Shown: positions 42,041 through 48,787 of the stretch, one piece after another
Layout: each line of letters opens with the position of its first letter
Numbering within the stretch: the stretch's first letter is position 1
DNA from: DATBGO01 sp050011895
GTDB lineage: Bacteria; Actinomycetota; Actinomycetes; Streptosporangiales; Streptosporangiaceae
Assembly: GCA_050011895.1 (NCBI GenBank)
Contig: JBEKIF010000018.1
Location: 1-64,000, forward strand
DNA length: 64,000 nucleotides
Direction of reading: 5' to 3'
Notes under the pieces: model-generated
Seen by the model: the letters and a program-made list of their open reading frames with translations, nothing else
What the model was told of the DNA's origin: nothing
The model's database searches: none
Translations under genes and position numbers: made by a program

Positions 42041-43225
42041 TCAGGCCAGCGGCATCAGTCCGTGGAGCGGGAACAGCGCTTTCTGCGTTGCCAGTATCGC
42101 CCGGTCAAGTGGGTCTCCCGGGTCGTAGCCCGCCTCGAAAGGGACGAACTGAGCGGCGGCGCCCTCGGTCATCAGCTCAGGCGCCGGCCGGCCGGTCCGC
42201 AGCGTGACGAAGTCGCGCCATGACTGCGGGATCACGCTGCCCGGATCGAGCGGCCGGCCACTGGCCTCGGCGAGCAGGTGCGTCCACGTCCTGGGCACCA
42301 CCTGGACCAGCTCGTAGCCGCCGCCGCCGGTGAACAGCCAGCGCCCGGCCGCATACTGATGGGCCATCTGGTGGATCTTGGCATGCGCCGCGCGCTGCGC
42401 GTCGATGCTCAGCTGCAGGTCGGCCAGAGGATCCAGCCAATGGGTGTCGCAGCCATGCTGGCTGACCAGGAGCTGCGGCCCGAAGGCCTCAAGTAGCGGC
42501 GGCACGATGGCATGAAAGGCCCGCAGCCAGCCGGCGTCTCTGGTTCCGGCGGGCAGCGCCACATTGACCGCCGAGCCGACCGCGCCCGGACCGCCGGTCT
42601 CGGACGGCAGCCCGGTGCCTGGGAACAGGGTGGCCGGATGCTCGTGCAAGCTGATCGTCAGCACCCGCGGATCGTCGTAGAAAGCTGCCTGCACCCCGTC
42701 ACCATGGTGCACGTCGACATCGACATAGGCAATCCGCTCGACGCCCTGCCTAAGCAGCCAGGCGATTGCGATGGCCGGATCGTTGTACACGCAGAACCCG
42801 CTCGCGTGCCCGCGCATCGCATGGTGCAGGCCGCCTGCGATGCTGGCGCCATGCTCAGCCGACGATGTCCAGACCGCCCGGGCGGCGGCCAGCGTGGCCC
42901 CGGCCACCAGCGCCGAGGCCTCGTGCATCCCGCGGAACACCGGGTCGTCAGGCGTGCCGAGGCCATAGGCGATCACCGATGTGTCGGGCGCGGCTCCGCC
43001 GGCCCGCCGCACCGCGGCTATGTACCCGGGGTCGTGCACCAGCTCGAGCTCGGCGTCGGTAGCCGGCTCCGGCGCGATGACGGTCACCCCGTCCGCCGAG
43101 AGCACCCCAAGAGTGCGCGCCAGCTCGATCGTCAGCTCCACCCTGACCGGCGCCAGCGGATGCTCGGGCCCGAAGTCGTAGGAGGCAAGCCGGTCATCCC
43201 AGGCGACGTGCAAGGTGCAGGCCAT
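42041..43225 (-). CDS. Class I/II histone-deacetylase-like protein (AcuC type)
   Basis: 394 residues. H-H-A-M-R-G-H-A-S-G-F-C-V-Y-N-D opens the active site, D-V-D-V-H-H-G-D-G-V binds zinc, and T-G-G-G-G-Y supplies the transition-state tyrosine. In bacteria AcuC removes acetyl groups from lysines, notably reactivating acetyl-CoA synthetase. It is the third gene of the leftward cydD-cydC unit (18-bp gap). The same island encodes a protein with an acetyltransferase domain fused to an acyl-CoA synthetase (48788), so a local acetylation circuit is plausible. Confidence 0.87.
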   Translation of the reverse strand: MACTLHVAWDDRLASYDFGPEHPLAPVRVELTIELARTLGVLSADGVTVIAPEPATDAELELVHDPGYIAAVRRAGGAAPDTSVIAYGLGTPDDPVFRGMHEASALVAGATLAAARAVWTSSAEHGASIAGGLHHAMRGHASGFCVYNDPAIAIAWLLRQGVERIAYVDVDVHHGDGVQAAFYDDPRVLTISLHEHPATLFPGTGLPSETGGPGAVGSAVNVALPAGTRDAGWLRAFHAIVPPLLEAFGPQLLVSQHGCDTHWLDPLADLQLSIDAQRAAHAKIHQMAHQYAAGRWLFTGGGGYELVQVVPRTWTHLLAEASGRPLDPGSVIPQSWRDFVTLRTGRPAPELMTEGAAAQFVPFEAGYDPGDPLDRAILATQKALFPLHGLMPLA

Positions 43226-43243
43226 CTGCTCATCCTCTCTCAG

Positions 43244-45085
43244 TCACCGCGCGCCGGCACTGGCCTCCGCCTGCCACATCTGCTTGTAGCCGCCACCGGC
43301 CCGCAAGAGCTGCGCATGAGTGCCGCGTTCGGTTACCTTCCCGCCGGCCAGGACGACTATCTCGTCAAGCTCGTCAAGCCCGTCAAGATCGTGGGTGATG
43401 AGGAGCGTCGTGCGGTCCGCCGTCGCGGTGAGCAGGTCCCTGGTGAGGGCCCGGCGGTTGTCCCGGTCCAGGTGGGCGGTGGGCTCGTCGAGGATGAGCA
43501 GCTCCGGGTCGGCGAGGAGCGCGCGGGCCAGGGCGAGCCGCTGGCGCTGACCGCCGGACAGCGCCGCGCCGTGGGCGCCGACCGGCGTGTCCAGGCCAAG
43601 CGGCAGCGACCCGATCCAGTCCGCCAGCCTGGCCCGGTCGGCCGCGGCGGCCAGTTGCTCGTCAGTGGCGCCCGGTCGGGCCAGCCGGAGGTTGTCCCGG
43701 ATCGAGGTATCGAAGATGTGCGGATCTTGCGGGCAGCCGCCGATCCTGGTGCGCACGTCATCGGGGGAGTAACTGGCTAGTTCGCAGCCGTTCAGGGTGG
43801 CAGCGCCGCCGGCCAGGTCGACGAACCGGAGCAGTACCGCGGCCACTGTCGACTTTCCCGCGCCGTTGGCGCCGACCAGCGCGATGCGCCGTCCGGGCGG
43901 CAGGTCGAGGTCGACGCTATCGAGGGCGAGCGGCCCTCCTGGCTGATAGCGGACCCGGGCGCCGCGCAGCATCACGTGCAGCGGGCCGGCGGGCAGCGGC
44001 CGCGGCGTGGCCGGCTCGCAGACCGGGTCGGCGGCGTCGAGTACCGTCGCGATCCGGCCAGCCGAGACGCGGGCCTGGCCGAGCTGGATAGCCGCGGCGG
44101 GCAGAGCGGTGACCGCCTCGAAGGCGGCGAGCGCAGTCAGGGTGATCACCGCGAGCGGGACTCTGGTCAGTGTGCCGTTCCCCGTGGCGGCAACTCCGAG
44201 CACCAGGACGCCCCAGAGGGTCAGGCCGGAGATGCCGGTGGTCAGGCCGGTGCCAAGCCCGGACACGGTGGCGCCCCGGCGGGCCTGCATAGTCAGGTCC
44301 GTGTCGGCCGCCGCTACGGCCGCGAGCGCGGCAGCCTGCGCTCCGCAGGCGTGCAGGTCGGCGGCGCCAGCCAGCACGTCGGTGAAGGTCGCCGCGAGCT
44401 GCCCGCGCGCCGGGGCGAGACGCCGGGCCGAATTGCGCGCGGCAGCGGCGGCAATGGCAGGAACGCCGATGCCCGCGGCTAGTAGCCCGGCGGCGAGCAC
44501 GGCGCCCGCGGGCACCAGGATCAGCAGGCAGGCGAGCACCGCACCGGCGCCGACCAGCACGGCGGCGAGCGGCGGGGTGACGCCCCTGATGAACAAGTCC
44601 TGGGTGGCGTCGACATCAGAGATCAGCCGGGCCAGCAGGTCACCGGAGGAGAAGGCGGCCAGCCCGGCCGGGGCGAGCCGCTCAAGACGGCGGAAGATGC
44701 TGACCCGGACGTCGGCCAGGATCCGGAATGCGGCGTCGTGGGAGGCGAGACGCTCGAGATAGCGGGAGACGCCGCGGCCGACGCTCAGGCCGCGGACGGC
44801 GACGACGGCGACCGAGATCGCCACGATGTTCGGATGCTCTGAGGCCCGGGCGAGCAAGAACCCGGAGACCGCAAGGAGGGCGACCCCGCAGCCGGTGGCG
44901 GCGGCACCCGCGGCGACCGCGAGCAGCAACTGCCCGCGCAGCGGCCGCGCGAGCCTGAGCAGCCGCAGCAGCGGATCGCGGCCGGCCGGGCCGCTGTGGC
45001 CCGCTGCCGAGCCGCGCTCCGCCGGGCTGGCCGCGGTCATGGCGGGACCGCCAGGGCCACGCTCCGCCGGGCTGGCCGCGGTCAT
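43244..45085 (-). CDS. cydC: CydC-type ABC transporter, fused permease and ATPase
   Basis: 613 residues: six-helix permease (~45-330) and nucleotide-binding domain with Walker A G-A-N-G-A-G-K-S-T, signature L-S-G-G-Q-R-Q-R and Walker B L-L-I-L-D-E-P. Paired with the CydD-like half transporter, it exports cysteine/glutathione-type thiols in E. coli and is required for cytochrome bd assembly. The ATG overlaps the cydD stop (ATGA). The N-terminus contains M-T-A-A-S-P-A-E-R-G twice because of a 45-bp period DNA duplication, so a second in-frame ATG at 45040 could also start translation. Confidence 0.87.
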   Translation of the reverse strand: MTAASPAERGPGGPAMTAASPAERGSAAGHSGPAGRDPLLRLLRLARPLRGQLLLAVAAGAAATGCGVALLAVSGFLLARASEHPNIVAISVAVVAVRGLSVGRGVSRYLERLASHDAAFRILADVRVSIFRRLERLAPAGLAAFSSGDLLARLISDVDATQDLFIRGVTPPLAAVLVGAGAVLACLLILVPAGAVLAAGLLAAGIGVPAIAAAAARNSARRLAPARGQLAATFTDVLAGAADLHACGAQAAALAAVAAADTDLTMQARRGATVSGLGTGLTTGISGLTLWGVLVLGVAATGNGTLTRVPLAVITLTALAAFEAVTALPAAAIQLGQARVSAGRIATVLDAADPVCEPATPRPLPAGPLHVMLRGARVRYQPGGPLALDSVDLDLPPGRRIALVGANGAGKSTVAAVLLRFVDLAGGAATLNGCELASYSPDDVRTRIGGCPQDPHIFDTSIRDNLRLARPGATDEQLAAAADRARLADWIGSLPLGLDTPVGAHGAALSGGQRQRLALARALLADPELLILDEPTAHLDRDNRRALTRDLLTATADRTTLLITHDLDGLDELDEIVVLAGGKVTERGTHAQLLRAGGGYKQMWQAEASAGAR

Positions 45086-45100
45086 GGCGGGACCGCCAGG
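45015..45100. repeat. 41-bp direct repeat with 45-bp period over the cydD/cydC junction
   Basis: The 41-mer starting CGCTCCGCCGGGCTGGCCGC is present at 45015-45055 and 45060-45100 without mismatch. Each copy carries one possible cydC ATG, and the outer copy also holds the last codons of cydD. Confidence 0.93.
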
Positions 45101-46848
45101 CCGGCCCTGCCCGGCATGGGGCCGTTAGCAGCCGGCCCGACGAGCCTGCCGCGGTCCAGGGCCAGGATCCTGCTTGCACCGCCCGGCCCGGCCGGGCGGT
45201 GCGTGATGAGGATGACGGTGCGGCCAGCCAGCTGGCCCTCGATTGCCGCGCCAAGCCGCGCCGCGCTGGCTGGGTCGAGATGGGTAGTGGGCTCGTCAAG
45301 AAGCAGCAGCGGGGCACGGCGGAGGAACGCGCGGGCCAGCGCGATCTTCTGGCGCTGCCCGGCCGAGAGCTGCAGGGCGCCCTCGGTGAGAACGGTGTCG
45401 TAGCCGCGGGGAAGCTGGCTGATGAAGTCATCGGCGTCGGCCAGGCGGGCGGCTACCTCGATCTCCTGCCGCAGCGCGGCTGGCTGGCCAAGGGCGATAT
45501 TCTCGGCGATGGTCCTGGTGAACAGATGCGGGTGCTGGGGAACCCAGGCGATCTGGCGCAGCCAGCAATCGGCATTGATGTCGGCCAGCTCGCTGCGACC
45601 GGCGCTGATGGTGCCGCTGGTCGGCTCAGCGAACCGCAGCAGCAGCGCGAGCAGCGAGCTCTTGCCCGCGCCGCTCGGACCGGTCAGGATGATCCGGTCA
45701 CCAGGGCGGATGGTCAGGCTGATGTCATCGAGGGCAGGATGGTCCCGGCCCGGGTAGGCGAGGCTGACCGCACGTAGCTGGATGTCCTCGCGCCATAGGT
45801 CGGCCGTCGCGGTGGCGGGGGTGCCGGTGGCGGCGGGGGTGCCAGCGGTGGCGGGGGTGCCAGCGGTACCGGCGCGGGCGCCATCCCAGCCGCGGACCGG
45901 CGTGTCAAGGATCTCGAAGGCCCGCTCGGCGGCGGTGGCTCCTTCGGCGCTGGCGTGAAACTGGGCCCCGACATTCCGCAGCGGCAGATAAGCCTCCGGG
46001 GTCAGCAGCAAGACCAGCAGGGCAGTCTGATAGCCGAGGTGCCCGGCCAGCAGCCGGAGGCCGACCTCCACGGCGACGAGGGCAGTCGCCAGCGCGGCGG
46101 CAAGCTCGAGAACCAGGGCGGACAGGAACGCCACCCGCAGGGTCGCCATGGTCGCGGCCCGGTGCGCGCTCGTGACTTCCTTGATCACTTCCGCCTGTGC
46201 CTTGGCCCGGCCGAAGATCTTCAAGGTGGGCAGGCCCGCCACCACATCGAGGAAATGCCCGCCGAGGCGGGCCAGCAGCTGCCACTGCCGCTGGGTCTGG
46301 GCCTTAGTGTGCAACCCGATCAGGACCGCGAATATCGGGATCAGCGGCAGCGTCGCGGCAATGATCGCCGCCGAGATCCAGTCGGCGAACGCGATCCTGG
46401 CCAGCACCGCAAGCGGGACCGCCACGGCGAGCACGAGCTGCGGCAGATAACGGGAGAAGTAGGCATCAAGTCCGTCCAGGCCCTTGGTCGCCAGCGTGGT
46501 GATCTCCCCGGCCTGCTGGCCGCCCAGCCACCCTGGGCCCAGCCGCAGGGCGTGTGTGCTGAGCTGGCGCCGCAGGCCCGACTTGACCAGCGCGGCTGCG
46601 CGCAGTGCCGCGACCTCGCCGCCAGCCGATGCGGCCGCCCGCCCGGCGAGTACCACGGCGAGCCAGGCCAGGGTAGCCGCCAGCACGACAATCCCGGTGC
46701 CCCGCGCCGCGCCGGCTAGCGCCCGGGCGAGCAGGCCCGCCTGGAGCAAGATCAGTCCCGTTCCGGCCAGGCCGAGCCCGATCGTGACCGCCAGGTAGCC
46801 GCGGGCGGCCCCGGCATGCCGCAGCAACCTCGGATCAAACGGCCTCAC
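45082..46848 (-). CDS. cydD: CydD-type ABC transporter, fused permease and ATPase
   Basis: 588 residues with permease helices (~15-300) and an ATPase: Walker A G-P-S-G-A-G-K-S-S, signature L-S-A-G-Q-R-Q-K and Walker B L-L-L-L-D-E-P-T. A linker near residue 340 is built of A-G-T-P-A-T repeats from a GC-rich tandem DNA repeat (45815-45870). It starts with a GTG that overlaps the TGA of the cydB relic (GTGA), so the original cydABDC operon order is preserved although cydAB is destroyed. It should act with CydC as a heterodimeric thiol/haem-related exporter. Confidence 0.87.
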   Translation of the reverse strand: MRPFDPRLLRHAGAARGYLAVTIGLGLAGTGLILLQAGLLARALAGAARGTGIVVLAATLAWLAVVLAGRAAASAGGEVAALRAAALVKSGLRRQLSTHALRLGPGWLGGQQAGEITTLATKGLDGLDAYFSRYLPQLVLAVAVPLAVLARIAFADWISAAIIAATLPLIPIFAVLIGLHTKAQTQRQWQLLARLGGHFLDVVAGLPTLKIFGRAKAQAEVIKEVTSAHRAATMATLRVAFLSALVLELAAALATALVAVEVGLRLLAGHLGYQTALLVLLLTPEAYLPLRNVGAQFHASAEGATAAERAFEILDTPVRGWDGARAGTAGTPATAGTPAATGTPATATADLWREDIQLRAVSLAYPGRDHPALDDISLTIRPGDRIILTGPSGAGKSSLLALLLRFAEPTSGTISAGRSELADINADCWLRQIAWVPQHPHLFTRTIAENIALGQPAALRQEIEVAARLADADDFISQLPRGYDTVLTEGALQLSAGQRQKIALARAFLRRAPLLLLDEPTTHLDPASAARLGAAIEGQLAGRTVILITHRPAGPGGASRILALDRGRLVGPAANGPMPGRAGLAVPP

Positions 46849-47421
46849 GGCTGGCCAGCGGCCAACCGGGCCCGCGGGCCGGCAGTCGGGATGGCGTCCA
46901 CGACACCGATGTCAGAGCGGCTCATCCGGTTGCGGAACACCCAGCAGGTCCGCCTCTGGCAGGCGAGCACGACCGGCATGAAGATCAGCGCGACCCACTT
47001 CATGACCAGCAGCGTATAGTGCGCGGGAGCGGGCGTTGCTGCTGGTGAGGCTGCAGCCGGGGCGAAGCTCGTCCCAGCCGGAGATCCACAGTCCGGGGAA
47101 TACCGATTCCGGTGCAGAACGCGGGCGGGCCCGCCATCGCGGCCTGCGCGCCGAGTGCATCGCCGGCGAAGCGGAAGCGGGCGGACCGGTCCATTCCGAG
47201 CTGGAACTACAGCACGATCCCCGTGACGACGCCCCCGGCAAAGCTGATCAGGAAGAGCTTACCGAAGAACTTCGCCATCCGAAGGTACGCGTGGTCCTTT
47301 CCTTAACGAGCTACGCCGTCAGCATGGCCGCGACCAGAATCGAGAGTCCTATGGTCAGCGGAACGAAGATAAAATGATACACTGTAGTAATTCCGAATTG
47401 CCACTCTGAAAGGTCGGGCAC
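46845..47421 (-). pseudogene. Collapsed cydAB: 5' end of cydA joined to 3' end of cydB
   Basis: Read leftward from GTG 47421, after a GGGAGG site, is a clear cytochrome bd subunit I start: W-Q-F-G-I-T-T-V-Y-H-F-I-F-V-P-L-T-I-G-L, including the haem-ligand histidine. A TAG follows at 47311-47313. The next 150 bp still encode cydA residues (M-A-K-F-F-G-K-L-F-L-I, then another TAG, then G-L-W-I-S-G-W-D in a third frame). From about 47035 the frame changes to the cydB C-terminus (Y-T-L-L-V-M-K-W-V-A-L-I-F-M-P, C-W-V-F-R-N-R) and ends at the TGA overlapping cydD. So roughly 370 codons of cydA and 290 of cydB are deleted and the remainder carries stops and frameshifts. Confidence 0.88.
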
Positions 47422-47534
47422 CGCTCACCAGCCCTCCCTCTCGCCTGGCGGTGGCCCATAAACCGGCCGCTGTGCGACCTCAATAACCCGACCGGCGTGG
47501 CGGGCGCTGTCAAGTCAAGCGGCCTCGCTCCTGC

Positions 47535-47584
47535 GGGACCTTAGTCACCCGCTGCCCGGCTGGTGATTGCGGGCCGAAGGTCCT
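47535..47584. promoter_or_regulatory. Two DosR-like boxes between the cydAB relic and the stress-protein operon
   Basis: GGGACCTTAGTCAC (47535-47548) matches 13 of 14 positions and GGGCCGAAGGTCCT (47571-47584) matches 11. Centres are 36 bp apart. They lie 82-131 bp before the start at 47666 and would also have served the former cydAB promoter. Confidence 0.6.
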
Positions 47585-47665
47585 GCCCGATCGGGCCGCA
47601 ATGCTCCTGGCGAATCTAAGCGGCGTCAGCGACGCTGAATAGTACGGCGCAGCAGGAGGTGGATC

Positions 47666-47941
47666 ATGAACGATGCGCAGGCAGGGCCAAGCCGGGGCAC
47701 CGGAGTCGACGCTGCCCCGGGTTCGCTGGCGGCACTTCGGCGAGCGGCTTACCAAGCCCGCAATCGCGGTGCCGGCCTGGACATCGGCTATGGCATCCCG
47801 GCGGGCGCCAGCGCCGCGGCGGAGGCATCCGGCTCCGGGATGCCGGACATGTCAGTCGGGAGCGTGGCCCCGCACGGGCTCAACGCGCCGGCCGATCGGG
47901 CGGCCCGCGCTGTGCGCGGATCCGGGACTGACGCGCCATGA
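47666..47941 (+). CDS. Small hypothetical protein at the head of the stress operon
   Basis: 91 residues; ATG 47666 is six bases after AGGAGG, and the stop overlaps the next gene's ATG (ATGA), so it is very probably translated. The sequence is rich in alanine, glycine and serine with no signal peptide or membrane helix (L-A-A-L-R-R-A-A-Y-Q-A-R-N-R is the only clear helix). I do not recognise a family. Its place directly after two DosR-like boxes and in front of a Usp gene suggests a leader or small regulatory protein of the operon. Confidence 0.6.
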   Translation: MNDAQAGPSRGTGVDAAPGSLAALRRAAYQARNRGAGLDIGYGIPAGASAAAEASGSGMPDMSVGSVAPHGLNAPADRAARAVRGSGTDAP

Positions 47942-48573
47942 CGACGACGTTCGCGCCGCGGGCAGACGCAGGACGAGATGGAGAGACAGCAGTGGCGGGC
48001 GGCGCCGCGCCCGTTGGCACCGCGCGGCGCGTCATCGTGGGCATCGACGACACCCCGTCCGGACAGGCCGCGCTGCGCTGGGCGGTCCGCAGAGCCGCCG
48101 CGGACGATGCCCGGCTGATCGCGGTCCGAGCGTGGGCACTCGGGCTGCCCCGCCATGGCGGGCGCCGCCACCGGCACCCGGACCGGAGCCCGGTCGTCAT
48201 CACGTTCGCAGGCGACAACCAGCGTGAGGCGGCGGCTGCCCTGGTCCGGCGGGCTTTCCTGCGGGCGGTTGGCGTTGTCCCCGACAATATCGGCGCGGCG
48301 ATCGAGGTACCAGAGGGCGACCCGGCCGTTGTCCTTACGCAGCTCGCGGTGGCCGACGGGGATCTGCTGGTGCTCGGCGATCAGCAAGACTCCAGTATGA
48401 AGCGAATCGTCCACGGCTCGGTGAGCCGTTATTGCACCAGTCATTCGAAATGTCCGGTTGTTATCATCTCGTCGGCCGCTGCCGAATATGACAGGCCGGC
48501 GAAGAGCGCTGAAATCCGCCCCGACCGGGGACGTGAATTGCCGGATGAGGCGCAGGTAAGGGGAGCATCATGA
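47938..48573 (+). CDS. Universal stress protein, ATP-site variant
   Basis: 211 residues, longer than usual because of an N-terminal extension (~30) and a polar C-terminal tail (~30). The core starts with V-I-V-G-I-D-D-T-P-S-G. Where other Usp proteins have G-x-x-G, this one has L-G-D-Q-Q-D-S-S-M-K-R-I-V-H-G-S-V-S, so the second glycine of the nucleotide loop is missing and ATP binding is doubtful. It overlaps both the small gene upstream and the DUF1918 gene downstream by four bases, forming one polycistron. Confidence 0.83.
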   Translation: MTTTFAPRADAGRDGETAVAGGAAPVGTARRVIVGIDDTPSGQAALRWAVRRAAADDARLIAVRAWALGLPRHGGRRHRHPDRSPVVITFAGDNQREAAAALVRRAFLRAVGVVPDNIGAAIEVPEGDPAVVLTQLAVADGDLLVLGDQQDSSMKRIVHGSVSRYCTSHSKCPVVIISSAAAEYDRPAKSAEIRPDRGRELPDEAQVRGAS

Positions 48574-48785
48574 GAGCCCGGGTGGGTGACCGGCTGGTCA
48601 TCGACGATGGCAACAACAGGGTTGGCATTGTCATGAGCGTCCTTGGCGAGGATGGATCGCCGCCTTATGTCATCAAGTGGCTTGGCGACGGGCATGTTGC
48701 CATGGTATTTCCGGATCAGTACGCTCGGGTGGTTCCTGGCGGGCACCCGGCAGGCCTGCTCCTCGAGACGGAGCCCGAGCAGTGA
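48570..48785 (+). CDS. DUF1918 small protein
   Basis: 71 residues with an SH3-like beta-barrel pattern: M-R-A-R-V-G-D-R-L-V-I, then G-I-V-M-S-V, P-P-Y-V-I-K-W and V-F-P-D-Q-Y-A-R-V-V-P. The family is confined largely to actinobacteria and often lies beside stress-response genes; its function is not known. Its ATG overlaps the Usp stop, and its own stop is two bases before the next start. Confidence 0.8.
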   Translation: MRARVGDRLVIDDGNNRVGIVMSVLGEDGSPPYVIKWLGDGHVAMVFPDQYARVVPGGHPAGLLLETEPEQ

Positions 48786-48787
48786 CA

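Noticed and set aside
47036..47377. Plus-strand 113-codon frame over the cydAB relic
   Set aside because: The opposite strand carries unmistakable cydA and cydB residues, so this is a shadow.
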